In this document: one piece after another, positions 34,066-45,529 of the stretch
How positions within the stretch are numbered: the stretch's first letter is position 1
Layout of the letters: each line of letters opens with the position of its first letter
The notes under the pieces: model-generated
Database searches by the model: none
Told to the model about the DNA's origin: nothing
The model's input: the letters and a program-made list of their open reading frames with translations, nothing else
Program-made: the position numbers and the translations under genes
Origin: Blepharisma stoltei
Lineage: Eukaryota > Ciliophora > Heterotrichea > Heterotrichida > Blepharismidae
DNA: 64,000 bases
Direction of reading: 5' to 3'
NCBI GenBank assembly: GCA_914767885.1
Contig: CAJZBQ010000040.1
Coordinates: forward strand, 310,001 to 374,000

Positions 34066-36198
34066 ATGGACAGTATGAAATCTTTGTGATGGTCTGAAGA
34101 AGTTGAAGCAATTTATAAAAGCTCCCAGAAAATTAGCAAGGCAGTAGTGCTAATCATAATAATAGCAAGAACATTCAGTTTAGCAATTTGGCCTTCTTAT
34201 CATACACTAGTTTTATGGATCCCTACTTTTTGTACACACATTTTAATTTATTTATTCCTGAAATCAGCCGAATACAAGTCAGCAGTTTATAAGGCTATTT
34301 CAATTTTAATATTTGCAGAATATTGAAATAATATTTCTATATTTATTTGGTCACCTTATTTACAAGTGCATTCTGGTCTGGCAGAGATGTTTTCATACAT
34401 TTCTATATATCATTTCATGATTCCAGTAGTCAAAAACCAATGACTCTGAAATTTATTTCTGATTAAGCACTTATACATATGACATATTCATAAGATAATT
34501 ATTGAAGGAGAGGTCAGACTTGATCATGTCTCCCCATTTCTGATCTTAGTTATAATTATCGTAGTATGCAACGATAGAGCTCAATTTAGGCAGAGTATAT
34601 CATTTGAAAGGTTTTTATATAGAAAAGAGTTAGAGCTGTCTAGGAGTAAATTAGCCACTATTACTCAAGCTGTTGAAAACGGAATATTAATAATATCAAA
34701 TGAAAAAATAGAATTTTATAACTCTAGCATTTTACAGCTCTTGGGCTGTGAAGGCAATAATTTGTACTCAGTTTTACAGAGGATTGAGTATTGTCTTGAT
34801 AAAAAAGTTACAAAAATGACTAATTCAATACTGCTTTTTGATGATATTAATTTTGCATTAGAAAATATAATTAACAATGAAATTTGCTTAGGGATAACCA
34901 AGCAAGGGACTATTAATTTAGAATGAAGAGTCAAAAAAATTATCTGGGAATCAAGACCTTGCATATTTCTATCAATCAGAAATGCTAACCAAATAATCGA
35001 AATGGAGTCGAACATCGCTAATGATAAGATGAAAACAATTTTACTTAGATCAGTTTCGCACGAGTTGAGAACTCCTCTAACTGCAATTACACACTTTATT
35101 AGTGAGTTTTCTGAGCAAAAAAAGCATAAATTAAATTCAGAAGATATTGAGCAATTAGCCATTATATCAACTTCTTCAAAACTAATGCTCTCCCTTATAA
35201 ATGACTTATTAGACTATTCAAAAATTTTAGCTGGTGTTTTCTCAATCAGAAAAACCTATTGCAAGTTTCGAGAAATTTTAAAAAACACTTGTGAACTTAT
35301 AACAATTCAAGCAAAAAAGAAAAAAATAGTATTCATTTGCAGAGTAGACCCAACAATCCCTGAAGAGATATATACAGATTCTTTAAGGCTAAGCCAAGTT
35401 TTATTGAATTTATTAAGTAATGCATTGAAATTTACTATGAAGGGTAGGATTGAAATTTCTTGCCTGATTGATGCAAATGGTAAACTAAAATGCTATGTAG
35501 AAGATACTGGTATTGGAATATCTGAGTCTATGATGAAAAAGCTCTTTATTGCATTTAGTTCGCAAAATAGCTCAAGTATAAACCCAAATGGCTCTGGGCT
35601 GGGTCTTTCCATATCAAACTTTTTAGTAAAATCGCTAGGGGAGCATCCTATTAAGGTAAAATCTCAGGTGGGAAAAGGCTCTATGTTTTGATTTTCAATT
35701 GATATATTTCAAGGAAAGTATGATCAGGGTAGCTATGAAAAAATAAATACTCTGGAACCAGAAGAGCTCCATTATTTTTCACTATCTAAATATGAAAGAT
35801 ATAGATCTAATAGCTGAACCGATGTATTAGTTGTGGATGACGATGAGTTTAATTTAGAAGTCATAGAATCAATCCTTAATAAGTACCATATAAAACACTC
35901 GAAAGCACATAGCGGACGAGAAGCTATAAAATCTATTGAGTGTAGAGATACAAAGCATCAGTTTAAAGTGATTTTAATGGATTGCAACATGCCTGAAATG
36001 GATGGATTGGAAACTACCAGAGAAATTGACTTGCTTTATAAAGAAGGGAAAATTAAGAATATGCCTTATATTATTGCTCACTCAGCTTATTCATCAGATG
36101 AAGACAGGCAGCTATGCTTTCGCTCCGGAATGAGTGATTATTTGTTAAAGCCCTCGCCTCCAGAAGAAATTATATCTACCATAAATAAATATCTATAA
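34066..36198 (+). CDS. Membrane-bound hybrid histidine kinase with receiver domain
   Basis: 710 aa, one frame with many TGA Trp codons. Residues 25-190 hold about five to six hydrophobic segments (sensor/anchor), then a PAS-like linker. The kinase core has the H-box SVSHELRTPL near residue 332 (phospho-His), an N-box region (LLNLLSNALKFT), G1 EDTGIGIS and G2 GSGLGLSI. A receiver domain follows: DDDEFN acidic pocket, phospho-Asp in VILMDCNMPEMDGLE near 640, and K in LLKPSPPEE. Hybrid kinases relay His-Asp-His-Asp signals in protists and fungi; ciliates have many. The ligand is unknown. Confidence 0.93.
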
Positions 36199-36290
36199 CT
36201 AATTTATAGATTTTCTGTCTTATCTTAAAGTATATTTTTAAATCTTTCAATATTCACACTAAATTATCCTTCTTTCTTATTTTATAAAAT

Positions 36291-36815
36291 ATGCCTGGAG
36301 ACGACAACATCTTCCACCAATACAAAGACCACAACCCATACTGAAAAGCACGTGGCCCTGCCTACAATGAGCGTAGACATCAGCTATTTTGGACAGCCCG
36401 TAGAAGAATTCCTGGGACTGTAAGCAAGCTTTCTCTTGCATGCCTTTTTACTTGTTTCTTTTATGGAGTTTATTCATTTAAAAAGGCCAGAACAGAAAGA
36501 GACAGAGGAAGAATGATTCTCTATGAGTATAAAAGAAAATCCATACCTTTCTTACAAGCTATTGAAGACAGAAGATTTTTAGCATCAGAAAAAAGGAAAG
36601 AATGGCTGGTTGATGCGCTCTTTGAAGATAAAGAAGAAATGTTGGCACTTAAAAGACTATACAATGATCCAACTGCATATCCTGGACCTCAGACGCCTGG
36701 CCATTGGCATTATGGAGGCACGCAAAGATCATATAAGGCTGCTTGGGGACAATTCCAAGACTGGAGCTATGGAAATGACGCATATCGCAGGAATATCCCT
36801 TCAGCTCACTTCTAA
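36291..36815 (+). CDS. Small single-pass membrane protein, possibly a mitochondrial inner-membrane subunit
   Basis: 174 aa from ATG 36291 to TAA. The N-terminus contains NPYWKARGPAYNERRHQLFW (TGA Trp), then one hydrophobic segment LSLACLFTCFFYGVYSF at about 48-64, then a charged helical stretch and a Gly/Tyr/Trp-rich tail (GHWHYGGTQRSYKAAWGQF). This arrangement (short basic N-terminus, one membrane helix, aromatic tail) resembles ciliate-specific respiratory-chain subunits, but I cannot name a family. Confidence 0.6.
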
Positions 36816-37050
36816 CTCTTTCTTCATATTGCAAAAAATATCAAAATTTTGGATTTTGTATGAGCAGGATTAATAAAATAATATTTTTATATATAATAAT
36901 TAAGTGAACTCTAATAAATAAAGCGTGTAAGTAAAAAATATTAGAAGGATAATTTTTAAACATATAAAATTGTTAAGCTATATAGAAATAGCCAAAAGAA
37001 ATGCGCCAACTAGTCCTAATATCTCATTTAGAAAATTGAATAAAATAGAT

Positions 37051-37683
37051 ATGTCTGACTACGAGAAACTCCAAGAAAAAGCAGCCACTGCTTTTGAAGA
37101 AGCTACAAAACTTATTAACGATCGCAGCAGCTGACAAGAAGCTTCTTCAGATGAAAATGCAACTGTCAGCAAAATTACCACTGAAGGCGGGATAAATGCA
37201 CTAAAAATTGATTGTTTCTTTAATGGACAATGCGAAGCTTCAGCAAATTATACTTACAATCATTGGGAAGAAATGGAGCTCGCACTTGATGATATGATGG
37301 CTGAGATGATAATTTTGGAAACCTTTGAAGATGGAAGCAAACTTAGAATAGAAAGAACGAAGCCTATGGTTCCAGTTTTTCCAAGAGAAGCTTATATATA
37401 TACTTGCAAGCAGCAATTAGACGAAAATACTTATGCGGTTTTAACAACAAGCTCACCACTTGAGCATCCATTGGCTGAAGGATTTGTAAGGCCAGAAGTT
37501 TTATTTACACTGCAATTATTCCAACCTGTAGGAGGGGATCAGACTAAGACGAATTTAACAGTTGTTGAATTAGTAGATCCAAAAGGGAATATTCCTACAA
37601 TGATCATCAATCATGTAATTATAGAGAGGGTTGCCTTTTATACAAAGGTAGTTGAACGTTTAAAATCTCAAAATCTTAATTAA
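37051..37683 (+). CDS. START-domain lipid-binding protein
   Basis: 210 aa, nearly all START domain. Typical blocks: FFNGQCEASANYTYNHWEEM, KPMVPVFPREAYIYTCKQQL (the V.PREFV-like strand), SSPLEHPLAEGFVRPEVLFT and LVDPKGNIPTMIINHVI, which matches the C-terminal DPKGxIPxxxxN signature. START proteins bind lipids such as phosphatidylcholine, ceramide or sterols in a deep pocket and move them between membranes. No targeting signal, so a soluble cytosolic carrier like StarD2/StarD10 is likely. One TGA Trp (near 37132). Confidence 0.88.
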
Positions 37684-38374
37684 CAGCAAAAAGGCTTAGG
37701 CACGATATAATTTTTTTATTTGAGCATGATTTACTTTAATCCTTAGAAAAATCTATCAGCTAGTATTTATTGTTAATTTGATAAGTTTTGATTTTAAGAA
37801 ATATAAATTCTTTTTAGCTATATCTTATTTTTCGGTAGAGTGCGCATGGAACCGTCAGTTTTCATCATCAATAAGTCATTGTTATAGCATTTTCATCAGT
37901 AAACTTGTAAATTATTTTTTTTGAGTTTGGTTTCAGTTAATTTATATTTTATAGTAGTAAGTTCTATTTTCATCATGAAATAATTGATAACTCGCCTTAC
38001 TCTTCATTCTTTACTCGAATATACAAAAAGAAATTTTCAAAAATCATTATCAAAAGATCTCAAACTTTTATAATTTTTTGGTTTAAATGAGCATCCTAAT
38101 CTCATTGACGCATAAATAAAGTTAATCTCATCTTATTTCAGCTAAACACAGCTGATTTTACAATTTCTACTATTTTCAATCTTTTAATCTCAATAATCAA
38201 AATTTCCATTTAAAAATTCTTTAAGCACCCCCAGCTATAATAACTGGCTCATCTTTCTTTCAAAAAGAAACGATTTTTCAGTTCTAAAGTCAAATTCAAG
38301 CAGATAATATTTTCAACAGCATCGATCTATTCCAGAATTCCAGTCCATTATTGACATCATATTTAGAATTATCA
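37684..38374. other. AT-rich intergenic stretch
   Basis: No gene or element seen. An open frame begins after a TAA near 38290 and leads into the FLYWCH gene without an earlier ATG. Confidence 0.45.
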
Positions 38375-39051
38375 ATGAATTCCCAAACTTATCATTACAA
38401 ACATAAGCACAAGAATAATATTTACTACAGGTGCGGTGTGCGCAAGTGCAAAAGACGTATAACCTATAACAGGGAAACAGATGAAATCATTGTAACTCAG
38501 CAGCACAATCATGATCATGATACTGCAAAATCAACTAACGCTTTTTCGGCAATGATTTAAGTTTTAAGTTTAGGTTTAGGTTTAAGCTTAAGTTTATTGA
38601 ATTTTTCTCTTCATGTTGAATGCCTTTTAAGTCTTCATTCTTGAGGTTCAGCTACGATAACAACTCTCAATAATAGTAGGTAAACCGGCCTAACCGTCGA
38701 ACCGTTAAAGCTATCAAGCCCTTCAGTGCCAGCCTCACACAGGCCAGCCTCTCAAGAAGTTAGACTTCTCTCACTGAGTTTGGTTTATGGACCCAGCCTG
38801 GTGGATCAGAGGACTAAAGATCCGTCCATAACTACCATTTACATATTGTGGCAATGATTAAAATAATCTACCCAATTATCGATTCATCATTGGGTGGAAT
38901 CGATGTGATAAGTGCAGAAAAAATCCGCGCTTATGGAAACCATAATAATTTAACTCTTGAAGCTTCAACTGGGAGCTGGCTTTTTGAGTATAAAGAAGAT
39001 CCTGAATTAATGATTAATGACGGCAGTTCTATAGAAGAAAACGATGCTTAA
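38375..39051 (+). CDS. Small FLYWCH-type zinc-finger protein, interrupted by a SINE-like insert
   Basis: First part (38375-38557): MNSQTYHYKHKHKNNIYYRC, then GVRKCKRRIT and QQHNHDHD, giving the C...C...HxH pattern of FLYWCH/WRKY-GCM-type fingers. It then meets TAA at 38558. The second part resumes after the insert and runs to TAA 39049-39051 (IIYPIIDSSLGGIDVISAEK). The only TA-bounded in-frame removal I find is 38558-38832, giving 133 aa; removing the 302-bp target-duplication unit is also in frame and gives nine fewer residues. FLYWCH fingers bind DNA or act in transposon-derived proteins; function here unknown. Confidence 0.6.
38558..38832 (-). mobile_element. SINE-like insert in the FLYWCH gene
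   Basis: 10-bp direct repeats GGCAATGATT at 38548-38557 and 38850-38859 mark a target-site duplication. On the minus strand the head reads GTAAATGGTAGTTATGGACG and the 3' tail is a run of CCTAAA/CTTAAA units (plus strand TTTAGGTTTAGGTTTAAG at 38570). The body shares GTGAGAGAAG...CTTCTTGAGA with the element at 24454. The duplication contains no TA; the TA-bounded unit given here is inferred from reading frame. Confidence 0.7.
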
Positions 39052-39946
39052 TCATATAAATCTTTAATTATAATGTAAAATCTCATAGTTCTTTTTAAAA
39101 TTTTACCATTTTCCATCTTAATGGAATTTGGGATTTCACTATAAAATGGAAAGATATTTCTGAGAAAAGAAAATCCAGAAATTTCTAATATAATATAATC
39201 TTTTGATCTGAATTTTTACGATGATGCTCAAAATAAAATTCTTAATTAAATGAAAGCATTTTTTGCAAAAAAATATAATATTAAAATTATTTAGCTAGCT
39301 GTGACTTTATTATCCATCTGAGAGCCATTTATCAAATAAAATATATTGCATTAGCTTAAGTGTATTCAATTGTATATCATTCAATAAATTTAAAGTTTTA
39401 AGAACTTCAAAAATACTAAGACATTTTAAAGGGTAATAATAAAAACTTACTTAGCCGATTTACTATTAATTTAGAAAGATAGAAATGTTAAAAAGTTAGC
39501 ATAGGCATAGTTTAGAAGAAATTATCTATGTATTTATTCTTCAGTCTGAAAAAGTCATCAACTAAAATATAAAATTTTTAATTAAAAACATAAATTCAAA
39601 TAAAAAAATATTTTAAAGCCAAAATTACAGTAAATCCCGAAAAAATACTAATCTAAGAATAAAAAAATACTTGAAAATATAAATAATAATAATTCGAAAG
39701 GAGTTAAAATGGCTCTTTTATAATTAATTTCAAAAACCAAAATGAAAAGTGGAAAGCGCCTGGATATTAAGTGAAATAATTAGTAATGCAATTTACTGCC
39801 CAGATAGCAGCGCTTTTAATAAAAAAGCTCACAATTACAATGCTAAAAAATTCCATCAAAAATAAAAATAAACATCTACATTACATAAGCATTATTTAAT
39901 TCAACCATCTAAAATAAGACCATCAATTAATTATCTCAATAAAATT
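39052..39946. other. AT-rich intergenic stretch
   Basis: No gene. About 39750-39800 resembles about 43000-43040 upstream of the next channel gene (both contain AAGTGAAATAAT), so the tandem channel duplication included upstream DNA. Confidence 0.4.
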
Positions 39947-42082
39947 ATGTTAAAACCTAAAGCGAGTTCTATATATCATCAAAGTTACCTCAGCCCTTTA
40001 GAAACTTCTGAACTTGATTATCTAACTTTAGAAGATGACTCGCTTAAGTCAAAATCTCCAAGGAGCGAAAACAACTCTCAAGATTTGCACTTTGCCATTA
40101 CTGCTACAGAATTTACACCTAGAAGCCCTTCAAGTGCCAAAAAGCTGTGAAAAAGAGCCTTTTTTAAAATAAGAATAGGACGAGCAATAGAGAAATTTAA
40201 AAAGGAAATTATGCTTTTTGGGACCTCAAACGAGGTCTTTGATCAAGATAAAAAATTTAAGCAAAACCTTGATAAAATATTCCAAAAAAAAGTCGACAAA
40301 GAAGAAGATTTTAGGTTCAAAAAAGTGGAAGAAGAAGAAAAGAATATTCCTTGGTATATATTAAATCCTTGCGGACGTTTTAAAAGAACTTGAAATTCTT
40401 TCCTAACAATAACTCTATTATACACTGCTGTTATTATGCCATATAGAATGGCATTTTCAGATGTCGTTTTCTTTGACGTGTGGACTTCAATAGAAATATC
40501 AATTGATCTTCTATTTATGGTAGATGTAATGCTGAATTTTATAAGTGGGGTATATAGTTCTGAAGAAGTTCTTCATACTGATTTAAAATACATCATCTTG
40601 AAGTATTTAAAAGGTTGGTTTATAATCGATGTCATTTCAAGCGTCCCCTATACTTTAGTTGATTATTGAACAGGAGGTGATGGAAACTCTTCTGCTCATC
40701 AAAATAATTTTGTGAAGCTTATGAGGGTCCCAAGGCTTTATAAGCTGCTGAGAATTGTAAGAGTTGCTAAAGCTGTCAAGCATTACAAAACGAATGACCT
40801 TGCTGAAAAAGTCCAAGATCGTTTACAGCTAAATTCAAGAGTGTACAAACTCGTGACATTTTTGGTGTCAGTTTGCCTGTGCGTTCATATAGTAGGCTGC
40901 TTATGATTTTTTTTTGCCAGGCTTAATAATTTTTCTCCGGATACATGGGTTGTTAGATGTAATTACTTAGATAATAGCGCAGATGTTCAATATATTGCAA
41001 GTATATATTGGGCTATGACAACAGTAACTACTGTAGGATATGGAGATATTTCAGGAAGAACTGAACTAGAACAGATTTTATCTATGATTTGGATGCTCAT
41101 AGGAATAGGCTTTTATTCTTTCACAATCGGATCGCTCTCTTCATTTTTGACAGCAATTGATACAAAAGACTCTATTTTAGCTTCAAAGCTGGCAGCAATC
41201 CATGAGTTTGCCTTAGAAACTGGGATTTCTGACGATTGTAGGAATCGAATAAGGCAAATTATTAAATATAATAACAGTAAGGTAGGAACAGTATGAAGTG
41301 ACAAACATTCTTTATTCAGTGAGCTCCCAAAATCGCTGCGATATGAAGTAAGCGCTACCATGTATAATGGTGTCGTCAAAACACTAATATTTTTCAAAAG
41401 CCAAGACCCTGCTTTTGTAGTCTCCTTAATGCCTCTTCTAAAACCTTTGCTGCATAAAGATTTAGAATATTTATGACTAGAAGGAACTTATCCTGATGAA
41501 ATTTTTTTTATCACCAAAGGGAGAGTGAATTTTGTGTTAGAAGGCAATGAAGTGTGCTATAAATCATTTTTAAAAGGTTCATATGTAGGGGATATTGAGA
41601 TCCTGACTGAAATTTCAGTCAGAGAAAGCAATGCTCAAGCATGTGGGGATTCTGAATTTTTAGTATTGTCGAAACACGATTTTCTTGATATTTTGGATGA
41701 TTTTCCTGATCAAAAGAGGTATCTAACTCAGGTTGCTAGAGAAAGAGCAGTTAGAAATTCAAAAGCGAAAGAAGAACTTATTACTTTGATGCAGATTAAA
41801 AAAGTGGAAGGGAGCCTAAAGCGTTTGGAAGGAAAAGGCAGCATTTTTGACAGGCAGCTGAGAGAGGTATCAACTGTAGTGATTCGAGATCGGCTTGGTG
41901 TGATTGAAGATACAGTTCAAACGAACGTAAATATGCTTGACGATATGAAGATTCGAGTTTCTTCTATTGAAAATAGTATTCAAGATCTTTTGTTATTAGT
42001 AAAACCACCAAAAATAAAGAAGAAAAGAACAGCACTTGGGACTATTGTCGAAAAAAAGATGAGCACAAATTTTGATATGTAA
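39947..42082 (+). CDS. Cyclic-nucleotide-type (CNG/HCN/EAG-like) potassium channel, copy 1
   Basis: 711 aa in one frame with several TGA Trp codons. Cytosolic N-terminus, then six membrane segments: S2 contains IDLLFMVDVMLNFISG, S4 is RVPRLYKLLRIVRVAKAVKH with spaced positive charges. The pore is YWAMTTVTTVGYGDIS with a GYG potassium filter. After S6 come a C-linker and a cyclic-nucleotide-binding fold (DEIFFITKGRVNFVLEGNEV, KGSYVGDIEIL) and a short coiled coil. Such channels set ciliary membrane potential in ciliates. Ligand binding is not certain because the usual phosphate-cassette Arg is not obvious. Tandem paralog 1.26 kb downstream. Confidence 0.93.
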
Positions 42083-43341
42083 AATATATAATTGATTTAA
42101 TCGATTATAAGTTTTTACTTGTTAATTAATTTATATAAAGTCAACATCTTTGTATGAATTTCAAAATAATTAGTAGGTGTTGCTAAAAATCATGCTTCAG
42201 AGAAATATTTTATGCTAATTTATTAATAGAATTTCTAAATTGAATTTAAAAAATGTTCTTACAAGAATAGAATTGATTTTTCTCATTCAATTGAGATACT
42301 CTTTTAATAGTTTCTGCAAAATATGCATTAAGTGACCAGAATAATTTCGCATTTTAAAAATTAAAATATAATAAATACCAACTTGAAGCAGAAATGGGGC
42401 TATTTTTGTAGTTAGCTCCAGCCAGCTGGTATATCAAGTCAATTTACAACATGCATTTGATACACGAAATTAAATTATGCTTTATAATAATTCATTGCAC
42501 AGAACAGAGACAAAGAATAAAGTGAAATCTGCTATTACTATTATAACTAGTAATTTTAATTATCTTATTCTTTTGTTGACCATACAATCCCGTTTATTTC
42601 AAATTAAGCATAGAAATTTAAATCTTGACAATAATTAATAGAGAATTTTGACTAGCAAATATGAATGTTTAAGGCCTCATCATAAATTTGCATATATCAA
42701 TAATTTTTATAATCTGGAATGATACTATAAAAATGAGCCTATAGATATTTTAAAAATAAAACTATTAGCAAAACCATTTATTGAGCATCGAAATATATCG
42801 GAAATCTCTCAATAATTATCAAAATAAAAATCAATCAGATTTGAAAGTGCTTATCATAAAATAATGTTTTAAAGGTAAAAGGCTTATAGCCGCAAAAGTG
42901 ACTATTTAGCGATAGAAATTATTTAAATATAAAAAAGCTCCTCAATAAATTAAAATTCCTTATTTGGTAATGTATTTTTAAAAGTGTAACGAAAACTGAA
43001 AAAAATGCCCTGTATGATAAGTGAAATAATCGCCATATAACTAACAAAATATTTAATAATTGAACTCTTAATTCCAGCAGAAAAAATATAATCTAAATTC
43101 TACCCTTATGGTTATTTACTTATCCAAGATTATTATGCAAGTCTCAGCCGATCTTAGTTTATAGCTCTTATCCTTCAGGCTTTAGGGTCCTATCCAGTTT
43201 TTCCTGGCTGAGCATAGATATGGGTGCATTTCTAGTACATATGTATGAGAAATGCTAGCCAATTGTTCTAATGTTTTACACTAATAAATATTTCATAGAT
43301 TTTTATCTAACTCAAATCAGGAAAAAACTTATCAATAAAAT
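42083..43341. other. Spacer between the tandem channel genes
   Basis: Mostly AT-rich. At 43140-43262 a mixed-composition patch holds two possible stems, CTCAGCC...GGCTGAG and GCATTTCT...AGAAATGC. Near 43000-43040 there is similarity to the upstream DNA of copy 1. No coding region. Confidence 0.4.
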
Positions 43342-45462
43342 ATGTTAAGACCTAAAGCTAGTCCTATATATGATCAAAATTATCTTGCACCTTTAGAAGC
43401 CTCAGAACTTGACTATCTAACCTCAGAGGAAGACTCAATAAGGTCAAAATCTCCAATGAACGACAATAATTCCCAGGATTTTAATTACATTTCAAGCACT
43501 AAAGATTTTACAACTTGGAACCCCTCAAATGCCAAAAAACTTTGGAAAAGAGCCTTTTTTAAAATAAGAGTACGGCGAGCTTTAGAGAAATTTAAAAAAG
43601 AAATTATGTTCTTTGGGACTTCAAATGAGGTTTTTGACCAAGATAAAAAATTTAAGCGAAACCTTGATACTATTCTCCAGAAAAAATTTGATAAGGAAGA
43701 GGATTTTAGGTTCAAAAAATGGGACGAAGAAGAAAGAATTATTCCTTGATATATATTAGACCCAGATGGGTATTTTAAGAGGTCATGAAATACTTTATTA
43801 ACCATAGTCTTGATGTATACCGCAGTTGTTATGCCATTTAGACTAGCATTTGCGGATGTTATTTTCTTTGATGTATGGACTACTATAGAAATCACAATTG
43901 ACCTTCTATTTATAGTAGATGTGATGCTGAATTTTATAAGTGGAGTGTATAGCTATGAAGGAGTTCTCCACACTAATTTAAAGTATATTGTTTTGGACTA
44001 TTTAAAAAGCTGGTTCATAATTGATGCCACTTCAAGTGTGCCTTATACTTTAATTGATTATTGGACAGGGAGTAACGGGAACTCTTCTGCTCACCAAAAT
44101 AACCTTGTGAAGCTTATGAGAGTGCCAAAACTTTATAAGCTTTTAAGAATTATAAGAATCGCCAAAGCTGTTAAACACTATAAAACGAATGATCTTGCTG
44201 AAAAAGTCCAAGATTTTTTACAGCTGAACTCAAGACTGTACAAGCTTTTAACATTTTTGGTTTCAGTCTGCTTGTGTGTACATATAGTAGGCTGCTTGTG
44301 ATTTTTTTGTGCAAGAATAAATAATTTTTCTCCGAGTACATGGGTTGTTAGATGTGATTACTTAGATGACACTGTAGATGTCCAATATATTGCAAGTATA
44401 TATTGGGCTATGACAACAGTAACTACTGTAGGATATGGAGATATTTCAGGAAGAACTGAACTAGAACAGATTTTATCTATGATTTGGATGCTCATAGGAA
44501 TAGGCTTTTATTCTTTCACAATCGGATCGCTCTCTTCATTTTTGACAGCAATTGACACAAAAGACTCTATTTTAGCTTCAAAGCTGGCAGCAATCCATGA
44601 GTTTGCCTTAGAAACTGGGATTTCTGATGAATGTAAGCATCGAATAAGGCAAATTATTAAATATAATAACAGTAAGGTAGGAACAGTTTGAAGTGACAAA
44701 CATTCTTTATTCAATGAGCTCCCAAAATCGCTGCGATATGAAGTAAGCGCTACCATGTATAATGGTATTGTCAAAGAGCTAATTTTTTTCAGAAGCCAAG
44801 ACCCTGCTTTTGTGGTCTCCTTAATGCCTCTTCTAAAGCCTTTACAGCATAAAGATTTAGAGTATTTATGGTTAGAAGGAACTTATCCTGATGAAATTTT
44901 TTTTATCACCAAAGGAAGGGTGAATTTTGTGTTAGAAGGCAATGAAGTGTGCTATAAATCATTTTTAAAAGGTTCATATGTAGGGGATATTGAGATTCTG
45001 ACTGAAATTTCAGTAAGGGAAAACAATGCTCAAGCATGTGGGAATTCTGAATTTTTAGTATTGTCGAAACACGATTTTCTAGAAGTTTTGGGTGATTTTC
45101 CAGACCAAAAGAAATTTCTTACACAGGTTGCTAAAGAAAGAGCAGTTAGAAATGCTAAAGCAAAAGAAGAACTAATTTCGCTAATGGAGATTAAAAAAAT
45201 GGAAGGGAATCTTAAGCACTTGGAAGGAAAAGGGAGTATTTTTGACAGGCAGCTGAGAGAGGCATCTACTGTGGTGATTCGAGATAGACTAGGGTTGATT
45301 GAAGATACAGTTCAATCGAACGTTAGCTTATTTGACGATATGAAGACTCGAGTTTCTTCTATTGAAAACAGTATCCGAGATCTTTTGATGTCAGTAAAAC
45401 CACCAAAACCGAAGAAAGTAAGAACTGCACTTGGATCGATTATCAAAAAAAAGCATGAATAG
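43342..45462 (+). CDS. Cyclic-nucleotide-type potassium channel, copy 2
   Basis: 706 aa, same architecture as copy 1 from the N-terminal LRPKASPIYDQNYLAPLEAS through S4, GYG filter, C-linker, nucleotide-binding fold and coiled coil. N- and C-terminal parts have drifted, but DNA from the pore through the C-linker (about 44383-44768) is nearly identical to copy 1 (40988-41373), with one difference in the first 245 nt. That pattern suggests recent gene conversion or selection on the pore. The two may form heteromeric channels. No insert or intron. Confidence 0.93.
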
Positions 45463-45529
45463 CTATTTTCATGCATAAACTATATAATTGACTTGTACCA
45501 ATCATAAATTATAATTTACTTTATTATAA

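Noticed and set aside
38565-38600. TTTAGG-type run taken as an internal telomere
   Set aside because: It is short, degenerate and positioned as the tail of a SINE-like insert with a target duplication, so a tail is the simpler reading.
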